64,000 bases of DNA, taken from Anaerolineaceae bacterium. Its GTDB lineage: Bacteria; Chloroflexota; Anaerolineae; Anaerolineales; UBA11657. Shown piece after piece: positions 8,520 to 17,708 of this stretch; the first letter of the stretch is position 1; each line of letters opens with the position of its first letter. The notes beneath the pieces were generated by a model. The model had not been told where the DNA came from, searched no databases, and saw only the letters and a list, made by a program, of their open reading frames with translations. The translations under genes were made by a program, and so were the position numbers. The stretch lies in the NCBI GenBank assembly GCA_003569365.1, contig BGOS01000028.1, forward strand, positions 36,226-100,225. The letters are read 5' to 3'.

Positions 8520-8936
8520 CTAACGGCCGCCGGTAAACAACGCCAGCAGCCGGCGCAAGAGCGCGATGCTGGTGCTCACCTTGATCACCGGTTCCGCCAG
8601 ATTTTCGCTCAAGAAGCGCGCTGTGCCATGCACGGTGGAAATTGTATCACCCACGTCCTCAAGCATTGGCTTGATTTCCTCGCGCAGCAGGCGCGTGAGC
8701 TGTGCCACCTGTTGCGCAAGCACCACCAATGCCACGCCAGCCAGCAGCGCCGCCAGCGCAATCCAAATGATGAGCAGATCGCGCAGCGTGATGAGTGCGG
8801 TGGGCGACAGTACCGCCACGACGCCCGCGCTGACCGCCAGCACCAGCATTACCACCAGCAGGGTGGGCAGCAGCCAGCGCTTCTTACTTCTGCCGCCGGC
8901 AGTGGGCTGTGCTGAACTGTCTTCCATTGTCGTCAT
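8520..8936 (-). CDS. YtxG/DUF948-like membrane protein
   Basis: A protein of 138 residues with two hydrophobic helices (about 20-45 and 53-77) and an amphipathic stretch. The segment after the second helix, 'QQVAQLTRLLREEIKPMLEDVGDT', followed by 'TARFLSENLAEPVIKVSTSIA', resembles the DUF948 pattern of ytxG products. Order with ytxH downstream matches the Bacillus ytxGH pair; function is unknown. Two ATGs (8936 and 8927) are possible, and neither has a clear ribosome site. Confidence 0.7.
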   Translation of the reverse strand: MTTMEDSSAQPTAGGRSKKRWLLPTLLVVMLVLAVSAGVVAVLSPTALITLRDLLIIWIALAALLAGVALVVLAQQVAQLTRLLREEIKPMLEDVGDTISTVHGTARFLSENLAEPVIKVSTSIALLRRLLALFTGGR

Positions 8937-8958
8937 TATATTTGCCGCCCGCTATCGC

Positions 8959-9228
8959 CTATTCTTGTGCGGGCTCCTTTAGAACCAGCACTGTGGCGCC
9001 GACCATAAATAACAGTGCAAAGCTGGCGGCCTCAACCACATGCAGCGGGCCCACCACCGGCAGGTCAAGACCAATGAGGGGTGCAACTGCCTGCCCCACG
9101 GCAAAGCCTGCCCAACTGCAGGCCAGGTACAAAAGCAGGCGCATGGCACCGCCGCCGCGCACCAAATGGAACAGAGCCCCAAAAAGCGTGGCGAGCGCCA
9201 GCGCAAACAAGTAATGCGGTGTCATCAT
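8959..9228 (-). CDS. Small hydrophobic membrane protein, unknown function
   Basis: The protein is 89 residues long and has about three hydrophobic helices (5-20, 29-53 and 62-84). I do not recognise a family. Its start (ATGATG) overlaps the mnmA stop codon, so it is probably translated with mnmA, although no functional link is evident. Either of two adjacent ATGs could be the start. Confidence 0.6.
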   Translation of the reverse strand: MMTPHYLFALALATLFGALFHLVRGGGAMRLLLYLACSWAGFAVGQAVAPLIGLDLPVVGPLHVVEAASFALLFMVGATVLVLKEPAQE

Positions 9229-10337
9229 GATGCAATCACTCCGCCGCCCAAAATTTCCGCGCCGGCGTAAAAGACCGCGGCCTGCCCGGGTGTTGCGCTT
9301 TGCACTGCTGTTTCAAACTCCACTGTAACTTCATCGCTGCCCTCCGGGATGATGCGCGCTGCTGCGGGTGTGCCGTGCGCGCGAATTTGCACTTGGGCTT
9401 CGAACGCAGCCGCGGGCACAATGCCCGAAACCCAGTTTACCCGCTCCGCGCGCAGCCGTGTGCTTGCAAGCGCGCTGCGCGGGCCTACGCGCAGCGTGTT
9501 GGCCGCCGCGTCCATTGCCACCACGTACTGTGGCTCAGGCCCGGCCAGCCGCAGGCCCTTGCGTTGCCCAATGGTATATAACGGCAAGCCGGCATGCATG
9601 CCAACCTGCCGGCCGGCGCCGTCGGTGATTGCGCCGGGCTTAAGCGCCGCGGGTGCGTGCTCCTGTAGAAACGGGCGATAGTCCCCATCCGGCAAAAAAC
9701 ATAAATCCTGGCTGTCCCGGCGGCTGTGCACCGGCAGGCCAAACCCGCGCGCAAGTTCGCGCACCTCTGCTTTTGTATAAGCCCCGACTGGAAACATGGC
9801 GTGCGCCAGCTGCTGCTGGTTGAGCACGCTCAGCACATAAGATTGATCCTTGGCCGCATCCGTTCCGCGCAACAGCTGCCAGCTTGTGGGCTGCTGCTGC
9901 TGCACGCGCGCAAAGTGGCCGGTGGCCAGGTATTGCGCACCAAGGCTCAGCGCTTCATTGAGCAAAAATGTCCAGCGAATGTGGCGGTTGCATTCCAGGC
10001 AGGGGTTGGGCGTTGTGCCCGCGCTGTAGCCATCCAGAAAAAACTGCACCACCTGCTCGCGGAAGATTTGTTGGGCATCAATCACATGAAATGGAATTGC
10101 AAGCTGGCCGGCAATCGCGCGCGCCTCGATGATGGCATCCGGCGCGCAGCACTTATTGTGGCTGCTGCGCGAGCCTGTGGCCGACTCATCGCTCCACAAG
10201 CGCAGCATCAAGCCGATCACATCGTAGCCCTGTTCCACCAGCAATGCTGCTGCCACCGAGCTGTCCACTCCGCCGCTCATCGCAATCACCACGCGCGTGC
10301 CGGCGTTTGCAAGCTTGGCTGCGGGTGATGTCGTCAT
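9225..10337 (-). CDS. mnmA: tRNA-specific 2-thiouridylase MnmA
   Basis: MnmA makes 2-thiouridine at wobble position U34 of tRNA-Lys, tRNA-Glu and tRNA-Gln, using sulfur relayed from a cysteine desulfurase. The 370-residue length is typical. The PP-loop 'AMSGGVDSSVAA' lies at the N-terminus, the catalytic Cys in 'TPNPCLECN' near residue 107, and the second Cys in 'SQDLCFLPDGDY'. The C-terminal beta-barrel is intact. It overlaps the cysteine desulfurase upstream by four bases, a neat supply-and-use pairing. Confidence 0.97.
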   Translation of the reverse strand: MTTSPAAKLANAGTRVVIAMSGGVDSSVAAALLVEQGYDVIGLMLRLWSDESATGSRSSHNKCCAPDAIIEARAIAGQLAIPFHVIDAQQIFREQVVQFFLDGYSAGTTPNPCLECNRHIRWTFLLNEALSLGAQYLATGHFARVQQQQPTSWQLLRGTDAAKDQSYVLSVLNQQQLAHAMFPVGAYTKAEVRELARGFGLPVHSRRDSQDLCFLPDGDYRPFLQEHAPAALKPGAITDGAGRQVGMHAGLPLYTIGQRKGLRLAGPEPQYVVAMDAAANTLRVGPRSALASTRLRAERVNWVSGIVPAAAFEAQVQIRAHGTPAAARIIPEGSDEVTVEFETAVQSATPGQAAVFYAGAEILGGGVIAS

Positions 10338-11485
10338 GTGCGCAGCGCTGCCACGCAGCGTTCCACAGTTTGCACTGCGTAATCAACATCCGCTGCAGTT
10401 GTGGCGCGGCCCACGCTTAAGCGCAATGATCCGCGCGCCCATTCGGGTTGCATGCCCATTGCCAGCAGCACGCCAGACGGGCGCGGGTCGCCAGTCTTGC
10501 ACGCAGAGCCGGAGCTCGCAGCCACGCCCTCTAAATCCAAACGCCGAAGCAGCGCATTGCCATCCACGCCCCGGAACACAAAGCTGGCATGGTTGGGCAG
10601 GCGCAGCTGCGGGTGGCCGGTAAGCCGGCTTTCGGGCACGCGTTGCAGCACACCCGCAATCAAGGCTGCGCGCAGCTGCAGAAAGTTCTCGTTGTCCGGT
10701 GCGCGGCGCTGCAGCACAAGTTGCAGCGCTGCTGCCATGCCGGCAATCAGCGGCACATTCTGCGTTCCGGCGCGCAGGCCGTTTTCCTGGCTGCCGCCGG
10801 TTTGCACCGCCTGCAGTTGCGTGCCTTTGCGCACATACAATGCACCGACGCCCTTGGGTCCATAAAATTTGTGCGCACCGAGCGAGAGCAGGTCTACGCC
10901 CAGTGCCTGCACATCCAGCTCCAGCTGGCTCGCTGCCTGCACCGCATCCGTGTGAAACAACACGCCACGCGCGCGGGCAACGGCAGCCAGTTCCGCAACC
11001 GGCTGCAAGCTGCCCACCTCGTTGTTGGCAAGCATCAGGGAAACCAGCACAGTGTCCGGCCGGATTGCATCTGCCAGCTGTTGGGCGCTGACACAACCGT
11101 GCGCATCCACGTCCAGCAGTGTCAGGTCAAAATCAAAATGATCAGCCAGTTGCTGCGCCGTGTGCAGCACGGCGTGGTGCTCCACCGCTGTGGTGATCAG
11201 GTGGCTGCCGCGCCCGCTAGCCTGGGCCGCCAGCGCCGCGCCGCGCAGCGCCAGGTTGTCGCTTTCGCTGCCGCCGCCGGTGAACAGTATTTCGTTGGCA
11301 CTGCAGTTGAGGCCAACTGCCAGCTGCTGGCGCGCAGCGTAGATGGCGTGCTCGGCCTGCTGGCCCCAGCGGTGAACGGAATTTGGATTGCCGAACTGTT
11401 CGCTAAAGTACGGCAGCATCGCCGCCAATACTTCCGGAGCCACCGGGGTGGTGGCAGCATGGTCAAGGTAAACCTGCGGGCGCAT
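10334..11485 (-). CDS. Cysteine desulfurase (NifS/IscS family)
   Basis: This PLP enzyme (383 residues) converts cysteine to alanine and passes on the sulfur. It begins 'VYLDHAATTPV'. The cofactor lysine is in 'LSLGAHKFYGPKGVGALYV' and the active-site Cys loop is 'SSGSACKTGDPRPSGVL'. The 'HTDAVQA' PLP-contact motif is also present. Co-location and overlap with mnmA suggest it serves tRNA thiolation, perhaps also Fe-S assembly. No iscU lies nearby. Confidence 0.95.
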   Translation of the reverse strand: MRPQVYLDHAATTPVAPEVLAAMLPYFSEQFGNPNSVHRWGQQAEHAIYAARQQLAVGLNCSANEILFTGGGSESDNLALRGAALAAQASGRGSHLITTAVEHHAVLHTAQQLADHFDFDLTLLDVDAHGCVSAQQLADAIRPDTVLVSLMLANNEVGSLQPVAELAAVARARGVLFHTDAVQAASQLELDVQALGVDLLSLGAHKFYGPKGVGALYVRKGTQLQAVQTGGSQENGLRAGTQNVPLIAGMAAALQLVLQRRAPDNENFLQLRAALIAGVLQRVPESRLTGHPQLRLPNHASFVFRGVDGNALLRRLDLEGVAASSGSACKTGDPRPSGVLLAMGMQPEWARGSLRLSVGRATTAADVDYAVQTVERCVAALRT

Positions 11486-11496
11486 GGCAGCAGTAG

Positions 11497-11796
11497 CTAC
11501 AACTGGAAGCCGCCGGTTGCCGGGACTACTTTTTGTGTCAGGTTATCAACATATTCCCGGAGCTTTTGCTCCAGCGCCTGCCAGTCGTCGCTGGCCAGAA
11601 TGCGGTGCATGGTGGCGGCATCTGCTGCGGTGCCGGCGGTGAGGATTTGCGGGCATGTGCCGTAAAGTGTGTACCATGCGTCTGAGGGCTGAATGCCGAG
11701 CCGGGTCATGTTGGGCACCCAATCGCGCACCACAAACTCGAAATATTCTTTTTCGAGGTCGGGCTTGATGTCCCAGCTGAGCAGCAGCTTTACCAT
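11497..11796 (-). CDS. Small protein, dimeric alpha/beta-barrel-like, unknown function
   Basis: A 99-residue soluble protein starting 'MVKLLLSWDIKPDLEKEYFEF'. Its beta-alpha-beta pattern and the segment 'QALEQKLREYVDNLTQKVV' suggest a ferredoxin-like (NIPSNAP/EthD-like) dimeric barrel; this is a fold guess. It lies 11 bases upstream of the cysteine desulfurase and may be cotranscribed. Confidence 0.6.
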   Translation of the reverse strand: MVKLLLSWDIKPDLEKEYFEFVVRDWVPNMTRLGIQPSDAWYTLYGTCPQILTAGTAADAATMHRILASDDWQALEQKLREYVDNLTQKVVPATGGFQL

Positions 11797-11841
11797 AACC
11801 GGAAACTGATAGTGGACGGAAAAGTGCGCGTGCGCCGCGCG

Positions 11842-12489
11842 TCAGGCCCCCTTGGCTTCCAACACCACCACCGCAGTTTCTTCGGGCAGGCCGCTCTTGG
11901 TAACTTTGAAGGTGTCCTGCGGTTCTACTTTCGTGAGGCCCATCTCCTTCAGGAACTTGGCCAGCGGATCAAGCTGCAGTTTTGTTTTGGCCAGCTTGTA
12001 ATGCATTGGAATAACGATGGACGGCTCAATCAGGCTGATTAGCTCGGCGGCCTGGCCGGCATTCAAGCCATTGCCGCCGCCGACCGGAACCAGCAAAATA
12101 TCCACTGTGCCAAGTGCTTCCACCTCGGCTTGCGAGAGGATGGCATTCAGGTCGCCGAGATGGCAGACTGTCACGTCTTCATAGTTGAAAATAAAAACCG
12201 TGTTGCCTTCCCCGCGGCTTGCGTCGGCCTTGCCTTTCGCGGCCGCGGTCTGCACACCCGTGATGAATACGCCGCCAATCTCATACTCGCCGGCACCGTG
12301 CAGAGCACGGGCTTCTTTGATTGCGCTGGCATGGTTGTGTCCGGGCGCATCGTGGCTGATCGTCACAATGTCTGCTTTGAGGCGCGGCATTGAAAAGCCA
12401 ACTGACGCATCGAACGGGTCAGTGACGATGGATGAGCCGCTGCGTTCGCTCAACCGGAAACAGGAATGGCCGAAATAATTAATTTCCAT
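11842..12489 (-). CDS. Metallo-beta-lactamase-fold hydrolase (UPF0173-like)
   Basis: This 215-residue protein opens with 'MEINYFGHSCFRLSE' and continues with 'IVTISHDAPGHNHAS', 'CHLGDLN' and 'IPMHYK'. These match the Lactamase_B_3/UPF0173 subgroup, which keeps the MBL fold but has a divergent HxHxDH site. Substrate is unknown. The ATG at 12489 fits the conserved N-terminus; the gene is leftward and divergent from glgB. Confidence 0.85.
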   Translation of the reverse strand: MEINYFGHSCFRLSERSGSSIVTDPFDASVGFSMPRLKADIVTISHDAPGHNHASAIKEARALHGAGEYEIGGVFITGVQTAAAKGKADASRGEGNTVFIFNYEDVTVCHLGDLNAILSQAEVEALGTVDILLVPVGGGNGLNAGQAAELISLIEPSIVIPMHYKLAKTKLQLDPLAKFLKEMGLTKVEPQDTFKVTKSGLPEETAVVVLEAKGA

Positions 12490-12650
12490 TGTGACCGGCG
12501 AGTATACCATTGCCCCGTGTTTAGCCGTTGTTTTGTGCTGCAGCGCGCGGTCATGGCTGGCCGGCCTGCAGTAGCCACTAAGATGTAGAGCTGCGCTGAT
12601 GCCGGTGCTAAAATCGAAAGCGACGCTGCGCAGCCACTGCTTTTGTCAAC

Positions 12651-14618
12651 GTGCGGCAACTGAGGGCCAACCTTGCGATCCCAGCGCCCACAAAAGACCC
12701 TGTGACTCAAACTTCATTACTGCCATACAGCGCTGCCGAGCTTGAAGCGGCTGCCGCCGCCGGCAATTTGCGGGCTTACGATGTACTGGGGGCGCACTGC
12801 TGCGTGCGTGCCGGGCAGGCCGGTGTGGCATTCGCGGTGTGGGCTCCCAATGCCACGCGTGTGGATGTGGTTGGGGACTTCAATGGCTGGCAGCCGGCAG
12901 CGCACCCAATGCAACTGCACCGCAAGACAGGCATTTGGCAGTTGTTTGTGCCGGGAATTCAGGCCGGCGCGCTTTACAAGTACCTTGTGTCCGGAAGCGG
13001 CGCGCGCGAGCCGTGTTTCAAAGCTGATCCGCTCGCCTTTGCGGCAGAGCTGCGCCCGGCCACGGCTTCAATCGTGTGTGACTTGAGCCGTTACGCGTGG
13101 CAGGATGCGCGCTGGATGCAGGCGCGTGCACACCGCCAGCAGCCGGAGGCGCCGATCTCAATTTACGAAGTGCACGCTGGCTCGTGGCGGCATCAAGCGG
13201 GAACGGGGCAGCCGCTCACTTATCGGCAGCTGGCTGCAGAGCTGGTGCCGTATGTCGCGGGGCTTGGCTTCTCGCACATCGAAGTGCTGCCGCTGACCGA
13301 GCATCCGTTGGATGCATCGTGGGGTTATCAGACCACGGGCTACTTTGCAGCCACCAGCCGCTTTGGCTCGCCGGATGATCTGATGTATTTTGTGGACGCG
13401 TGCCATTGCGCCGGGCTCGGCGTGATTTTGGATTGGGTGCCCGGGCATTTTCCAAAGGACGCACACGGCCTGGCGCAGTTTGATGGCACCGCGCTGTACG
13501 AGTATGCGGACGAGGCGCGCGCCCAACACCGGGGCTGGGGCACTTATGTTTTCAACTATGGCAGCGCGCAGGTGGCGGCATTCCTGATTAACTCTGCGCT
13601 CTTCTGGCTGGACTTCTATCACATTGATGGCTTGCGGGTGGATGCCGTTAGTTCGATGTTGTATCTGGATTACGCGCGGGGAGCGGATGAATGGCGGCCA
13701 AACGCGCACGGCGGCCGCGAACATTTAGAGGCGGTTGCATTTTTGCAGCAGCTCAATGCAGCGGTGCACGCACAGTTTGCGGGGGTGATCACCTTTGCGG
13801 AAGAAGCCAGCGACTGGGCAGGCGTCACTGCTCCCGCAGCCGGCGGCGGCTTGGGTTTTGATTTCAAATGGAACATGGGCTGGATGTCTGACACGCTGCG
13901 CTACTGGAGCACGCCATTGGCTGCGCGCGCTGCAGAGCAGGCTGCGCTGACCTTTCCGCTCACATTTGCATTTAACGAAAACTTTTTGATGCCGCTTTCG
14001 CATGATGAAGTGGTGCACGAGAAGCGTTCGCTGCTGCGGCGCCTGCAGGCTGCGCCCCACCTGCAGCTGGCAAACTTGCGTGCGCTGCTGGCGTTTATGT
14101 TTGCACTGCCCGGCAAGAAGCTGCTCTTTATGGGCAGCGAGCTGGGCGTTAATGCTGAATGGGATCACGCTGGCCAATTGGCGTGGGCACTGAGCGCAGA
14201 TGCGCGGCATGCCGGCCTGGCTGCGCTGGTGCGCGATCTCAATTCAATGTACCGCGTGCTGCCGGCACTGCATGCATGGGACTGCCGGCCGGCGGGCTTT
14301 GCGTGGCGGGACATCAGCGCAGCGCAGCGCGGGATTGTGGCGTTTGAGCGCAACGCCCCAGGTGGCGAGGTGCTGCTGGCGGTGTGCAATTTTTCCGGAG
14401 AAGCGGAACACAGCTACCAAGTGGGCGTGCAGCATCCGGGCAGTTACAAACTGCTGCTGAACACGGACTGGCTGCAGTATGGCGGCGCTGGCTTGGATGC
14501 AGCGGGTGAGCTGCTGCAGGCGGGAGACGAGGGCTGCCACGGCTGTGAATTTGCTCTCAGCATTGCACTACCGGCGTTGACGGTGCTGCTGCTGCAGCGC
14601 TCTGAAGGCACTGCGTGA
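12651..14618 (+). CDS. glgB: 1,4-alpha-glucan branching enzyme
   Basis: GlgB introduces alpha-1,6 branches into glycogen. The 655-residue GH13 protein has a CBM48 domain ('VWAPNATRVDVVGDFNGW', about 62-79), a catalytic barrel with 'YEVHAGSW', the nucleophile Asp in 'DGLRVDAVSSMLY', the acid/base Glu in 'ITFAEEASDW' and 'MPLSHDEVVHEK', and a C-terminal beta domain. The GTG at 12651 gives the longest product; a GTG at 12702 is the alternative, as the first 17 residues are not conserved-looking. No other glycogen gene is adjacent. Confidence 0.93.
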   Translation: MRQLRANLAIPAPTKDPVTQTSLLPYSAAELEAAAAAGNLRAYDVLGAHCCVRAGQAGVAFAVWAPNATRVDVVGDFNGWQPAAHPMQLHRKTGIWQLFVPGIQAGALYKYLVSGSGAREPCFKADPLAFAAELRPATASIVCDLSRYAWQDARWMQARAHRQQPEAPISIYEVHAGSWRHQAGTGQPLTYRQLAAELVPYVAGLGFSHIEVLPLTEHPLDASWGYQTTGYFAATSRFGSPDDLMYFVDACHCAGLGVILDWVPGHFPKDAHGLAQFDGTALYEYADEARAQHRGWGTYVFNYGSAQVAAFLINSALFWLDFYHIDGLRVDAVSSMLYLDYARGADEWRPNAHGGREHLEAVAFLQQLNAAVHAQFAGVITFAEEASDWAGVTAPAAGGGLGFDFKWNMGWMSDTLRYWSTPLAARAAEQAALTFPLTFAFNENFLMPLSHDEVVHEKRSLLRRLQAAPHLQLANLRALLAFMFALPGKKLLFMGSELGVNAEWDHAGQLAWALSADARHAGLAALVRDLNSMYRVLPALHAWDCRPAGFAWRDISAAQRGIVAFERNAPGGEVLLAVCNFSGEAEHSYQVGVQHPGSYKLLLNTDWLQYGGAGLDAAGELLQAGDEGCHGCEFALSIALPALTVLLLQRSEGTA

Positions 14619-16330
14619 GGCGCGTGCGCCCGCAATGGTGGCAGCGCTGCGCGCGCGGGCTGGCTGCGCTGCCAGCTTTCATACTGGCAGCCTGCCTGGG
14701 TGGCGCAGCCACCCCCACGCCGCTGCCGCCCACATTTGTGCCGGCAATCCCCGCAGTGGGCAACCGGATGGCGCCAACACTTGTGCCATTTCTGGCGCGG
14801 GCCAATCCGGGCGTTAGTGCGCGCTATACCTTCACCGTAAAACTGGACTACGTGGGCAAGCGCGCAGAAGTTGCGCAGCTGGTGGAGGTGACGAACCCGG
14901 GCCCCGATGAGTGGAACGAGCTGGTTTTTTATTTGCCGGCGGATTTGCGCACGGAGCGCTTTACGCTTAGCAAGCTGACGCTGGTGGAGCAGGTGCAAGC
15001 GCTGGCGCCGCGCATTGAAGTGCGGGATGGATTTTTGACGGTGCGGCTGCCGGCGCCGGTGCGCCCAAACGAGGCGCGTTTGGTGAACATCACCTACGGC
15101 CTCAGCAGCCAAGAGACAAGCTTGCGCGCACGCCGCATTGCCGGCGATGTTGCCCATACCGCGAGCGTAATGCAGTTCATTAACTGGTATCCGCAGCTGG
15201 TGCCCTATGAGCGCGGCCGCGGCTGGAAGAAATGGCAGCTCACCAATGTGGGGCCGCCGCTGCTGGCGGAGGTGGCTGACTACGATTTGGAAGTGAAGAG
15301 CGCGCCCGGCTTGGTGGTGGCAAGCGGCGGGCCGGTGGCAAGCGGCGCCGGCCTTTCCAACTTCCGGCTGCGCAATGCGCGCTCGATTGCATTCAGTGCC
15401 AGCCCGGACTACCAGCTGCTAATTCGCGAAACCGACTTGGCCACAATTTATCTTTACCATTTGAAGACTCACGCGGATGCCGGCGCGGCAGTGCTGGCTG
15501 CAGCCGGCAACGCACTGCAGCTCTTCAACGAACTTTTTGGGCCGTACCCGTACGCATCGCTGGTGATTGCGGAGGATGCCTTTCTGCCGAGTGTTGCCAG
15601 TGGTGGATTCTTGCTGCACACCGGGCAGGGTTTTGCCGATTACGACGGCAAGCCGGAGTCTTTGCTGCTGGCGCTGGTGCCGCAAGCCATGGCGCATTTG
15701 TGGTGGGGCCAGGTGGTGGGGCATGACCCGGTGGCAGAGCCGTGGCTGGGCGCAGCGCTGCCCATGTACAGCGAGTACCTTTACATCGAGCGCTTTCAGC
15801 CGGAGCTGAAGGACTGGTACTGGCGCGACCGCATTGAGTACTGGAAGCCGGCCGGTGCGCTCAACCGGACTGCCTACGATTTGGACAACACTGAAGACCT
15901 GCTGCAAAATACTTACCGGCGTGGCGCACAGTTCTTAAATGATCTGCGCCTCGAAGTGGGCGTCGGGCCATTCAACATTTTTCTGCGCGACCTGTATCAA
16001 ACCGGCGCTTTCCGCATCGCTACCAGCGCAGAGTTTTTTAGTTTGTTAAATCAAGAAGCTCCGGCAAATCTGGAGTTGCTGGCGCAGCAATATTTTGATG
16101 CGGCCATACTGCTGCCCACGCCGCTGCCCACCATCACGCCATTTTTTACGCCGGGGGCGGCGCCCACCGCCACACCGCAACTGCGCATTCACGTGGTGCA
16201 GGCTGGCGACACGCTGGCTTACATTGCGGGCAAGTACAAGGTGCCGCAGCAGTTAATTGTTACGCGCAACCGCCTGCCCGACGCGGCAATGCTCAGCATT
16301 GGGCAGGAGCTGATTATTCCTTATCCGTAA
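14615..16330 (+). CDS. M1-peptidase-like lipoprotein lacking the catalytic site, with C-terminal LysM domain
   Basis: The 571-residue protein has a lipobox ('AFILAACLGG') and Thr/Pro linker. Its fold resembles gluzincin M1 aminopeptidases: an N-terminal beta domain, then 'FNELFGPYPYASLVIAED' and 'SGGFLLHTG', which parallel the M1 core. Where M1 enzymes have HExxH-18-E, this protein has Q357-A-M-A-H361, and the downstream Glu position (W-L-x-E) is Ala380. Only one of the three zinc ligands and no catalytic Glu remain, so it should be inactive as a peptidase. A Pro/Thr linker leads to a LysM domain ('HVVQAGDTLAYIAGKYKV'), which binds cell-wall glycan. It overlaps glgB by four bases (ATGA-type) and the folC end by 17. 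Confidence 0.8.
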   Translation: MRRVRPQWWQRCARGLAALPAFILAACLGGAATPTPLPPTFVPAIPAVGNRMAPTLVPFLARANPGVSARYTFTVKLDYVGKRAEVAQLVEVTNPGPDEWNELVFYLPADLRTERFTLSKLTLVEQVQALAPRIEVRDGFLTVRLPAPVRPNEARLVNITYGLSSQETSLRARRIAGDVAHTASVMQFINWYPQLVPYERGRGWKKWQLTNVGPPLLAEVADYDLEVKSAPGLVVASGGPVASGAGLSNFRLRNARSIAFSASPDYQLLIRETDLATIYLYHLKTHADAGAAVLAAAGNALQLFNELFGPYPYASLVIAEDAFLPSVASGGFLLHTGQGFADYDGKPESLLLALVPQAMAHLWWGQVVGHDPVAEPWLGAALPMYSEYLYIERFQPELKDWYWRDRIEYWKPAGALNRTAYDLDNTEDLLQNTYRRGAQFLNDLRLEVGVGPFNIFLRDLYQTGAFRIATSAEFFSLLNQEAPANLELLAQQYFDAAILLPTPLPTITPFFTPGAAPTATPQLRIHVVQAGDTLAYIAGKYKVPQQLIVTRNRLPDAAMLSIGQELIIPYP

Positions 16331-17627
16331 AACCCAGTGCTGTGCGGGCTTCGCCCACCAGCGCCACACTCCCCGTTACCAGCACCAGCGCATGCGGGCC
16401 CGCTAGTGCAGCCGCATGGCGCAATGCCTCCGGCACGGTGGCAGCGGTGCTCACGGGGCGCGCATACGGGGCAGCCATTACGCCCAGTGCTTCCGGCTGC
16501 AGTGAGCGCGGGTTTGTGGCGTGGGTTAGCACCACCGCCTGGGCATCCGGCAGCAGGTTTTCGAACATCCCGGCAATGTCCTTGTCTTGCATGGCGCCAA
16601 ACAGCAGCACATATGGCAGCCCTGGAAAATGTTCGCGGATGGCCGCGTGCAAGCGCATTGCCGACTCGCCGTTGTGGGCGCAATCCAAAATATAGGGTGG
16701 GCTGCCCGGCACCAGCTCGCAGCGCGCCGGCCACACCACAGTGCGCAGCCCGGCGGCCACCGCAGCGTCATCCAGCTTCCAACCCGCACTGCGCAGCTCG
16801 GCTGCAATTGCCACTGCCACCGCCGCATTCTCCACTTGGTGCGCACCCAGCAGCGGCAGCTCGTATTCCGCAGCCGGCGCATTGCTGCGCCCAACCGCGC
16901 AGGTCTGGCCGGTGCGCTTTACAGTCAAGCGTTTGTAATGCCAGTCCCGTCCCACAAGGCGCAGCGCCGCGCCGCGCTGCGCTGCAATCTGCTCTACCAC
17001 TTGCATTGCTGCTGGCGGCTGCGGTGCACACACCAGCGGCACACCGGGTTTGATGATGCCGCACTTTTCCGCTGCAATTTTGTCCAGCGTGCTGCCCAGC
17101 AGTTCCACATGGTCATAGCTGAGTGCAGTGATTGCGCACACTTGCGGCTGCAGCACATTGGTTGCATCCAGTCGGCCGCCGAGGCCCACTTCAATCACCG
17201 CCAGATCCACTTTTTCGCGCGCAAAATATTCGAAGGCGATTGCGGTTGTAATCTCAAAAAATGTGATTGCGGGAAAGCGCTCGATCTCCGGGCGCAGCGC
17301 CCGCATGATTTCGGTGAAGCCAGCGCGCGAGATCGGGCTGCGTGCAATTTGAAAGCGCTCGCGCACGTCGTGCAGGTGCGGCGATGTGTAAAGCCCGGTG
17401 CGGTAGCCGGCGGCCCGCAACATCGATTCGGTAAATGCTGCCACAGAGCCTTTGCCCTTTGTGCCGGCAATCAGCACGCTCGGAAATTTGGTCTGCGGGT
17501 CGCCGAGGGCTGCCAGCAGGGCGCGCATGCGCGCCAGGCTAAAGTGCTGCGGCGCGTACTGGGTGGCGGGGCGCGCTTCAAACATGGCGTGCTGCCATAA
17601 AAACTCAACCGCATTTTGGTAATCCAT
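16314..17627 (-). CDS. folC: Bifunctional folylpolyglutamate synthase / dihydrofolate synthase
   Basis: This 437-residue Mur-ligase-family enzyme adds glutamates to folates and may also make dihydrofolate. The P-loop is 'AGTKGKGSVAAFTESML' near residue 54, followed by 'GLYTSPHLHDVRERF' and 'VIEVGLGGRLDATNV'. 'DCAHNGESAM' corresponds to the C-terminal domain motif. The ATG at 17627 fits the family start; upstream residues are not conserved. Its 3' end overlaps the convergent LysM gene by 17 bases. A TATAAT box precedes the start by about 14 bases. Confidence 0.93.
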   Translation of the reverse strand: MDYQNAVEFLWQHAMFEARPATQYAPQHFSLARMRALLAALGDPQTKFPSVLIAGTKGKGSVAAFTESMLRAAGYRTGLYTSPHLHDVRERFQIARSPISRAGFTEIMRALRPEIERFPAITFFEITTAIAFEYFAREKVDLAVIEVGLGGRLDATNVLQPQVCAITALSYDHVELLGSTLDKIAAEKCGIIKPGVPLVCAPQPPAAMQVVEQIAAQRGAALRLVGRDWHYKRLTVKRTGQTCAVGRSNAPAAEYELPLLGAHQVENAAVAVAIAAELRSAGWKLDDAAVAAGLRTVVWPARCELVPGSPPYILDCAHNGESAMRLHAAIREHFPGLPYVLLFGAMQDKDIAGMFENLLPDAQAVVLTHATNPRSLQPEALGVMAAPYARPVSTAATVPEALRHAAALAGPHALVLVTGSVALVGEARTALGFTDKE

Positions 17628-17708
17628 TGCGCGAAGCGGGATTATAGCTTTTGCAATTGGGCATGCTTGCAAGCCCTAATCAACTGCTAAATAACGTAAA
17701 ATAGATTC

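Noticed and set aside
16587..17600. Plus-strand open frame of 337 codons opposite folC
   Set aside because: Shadow frame with no motifs, opposite a well-supported FolC.
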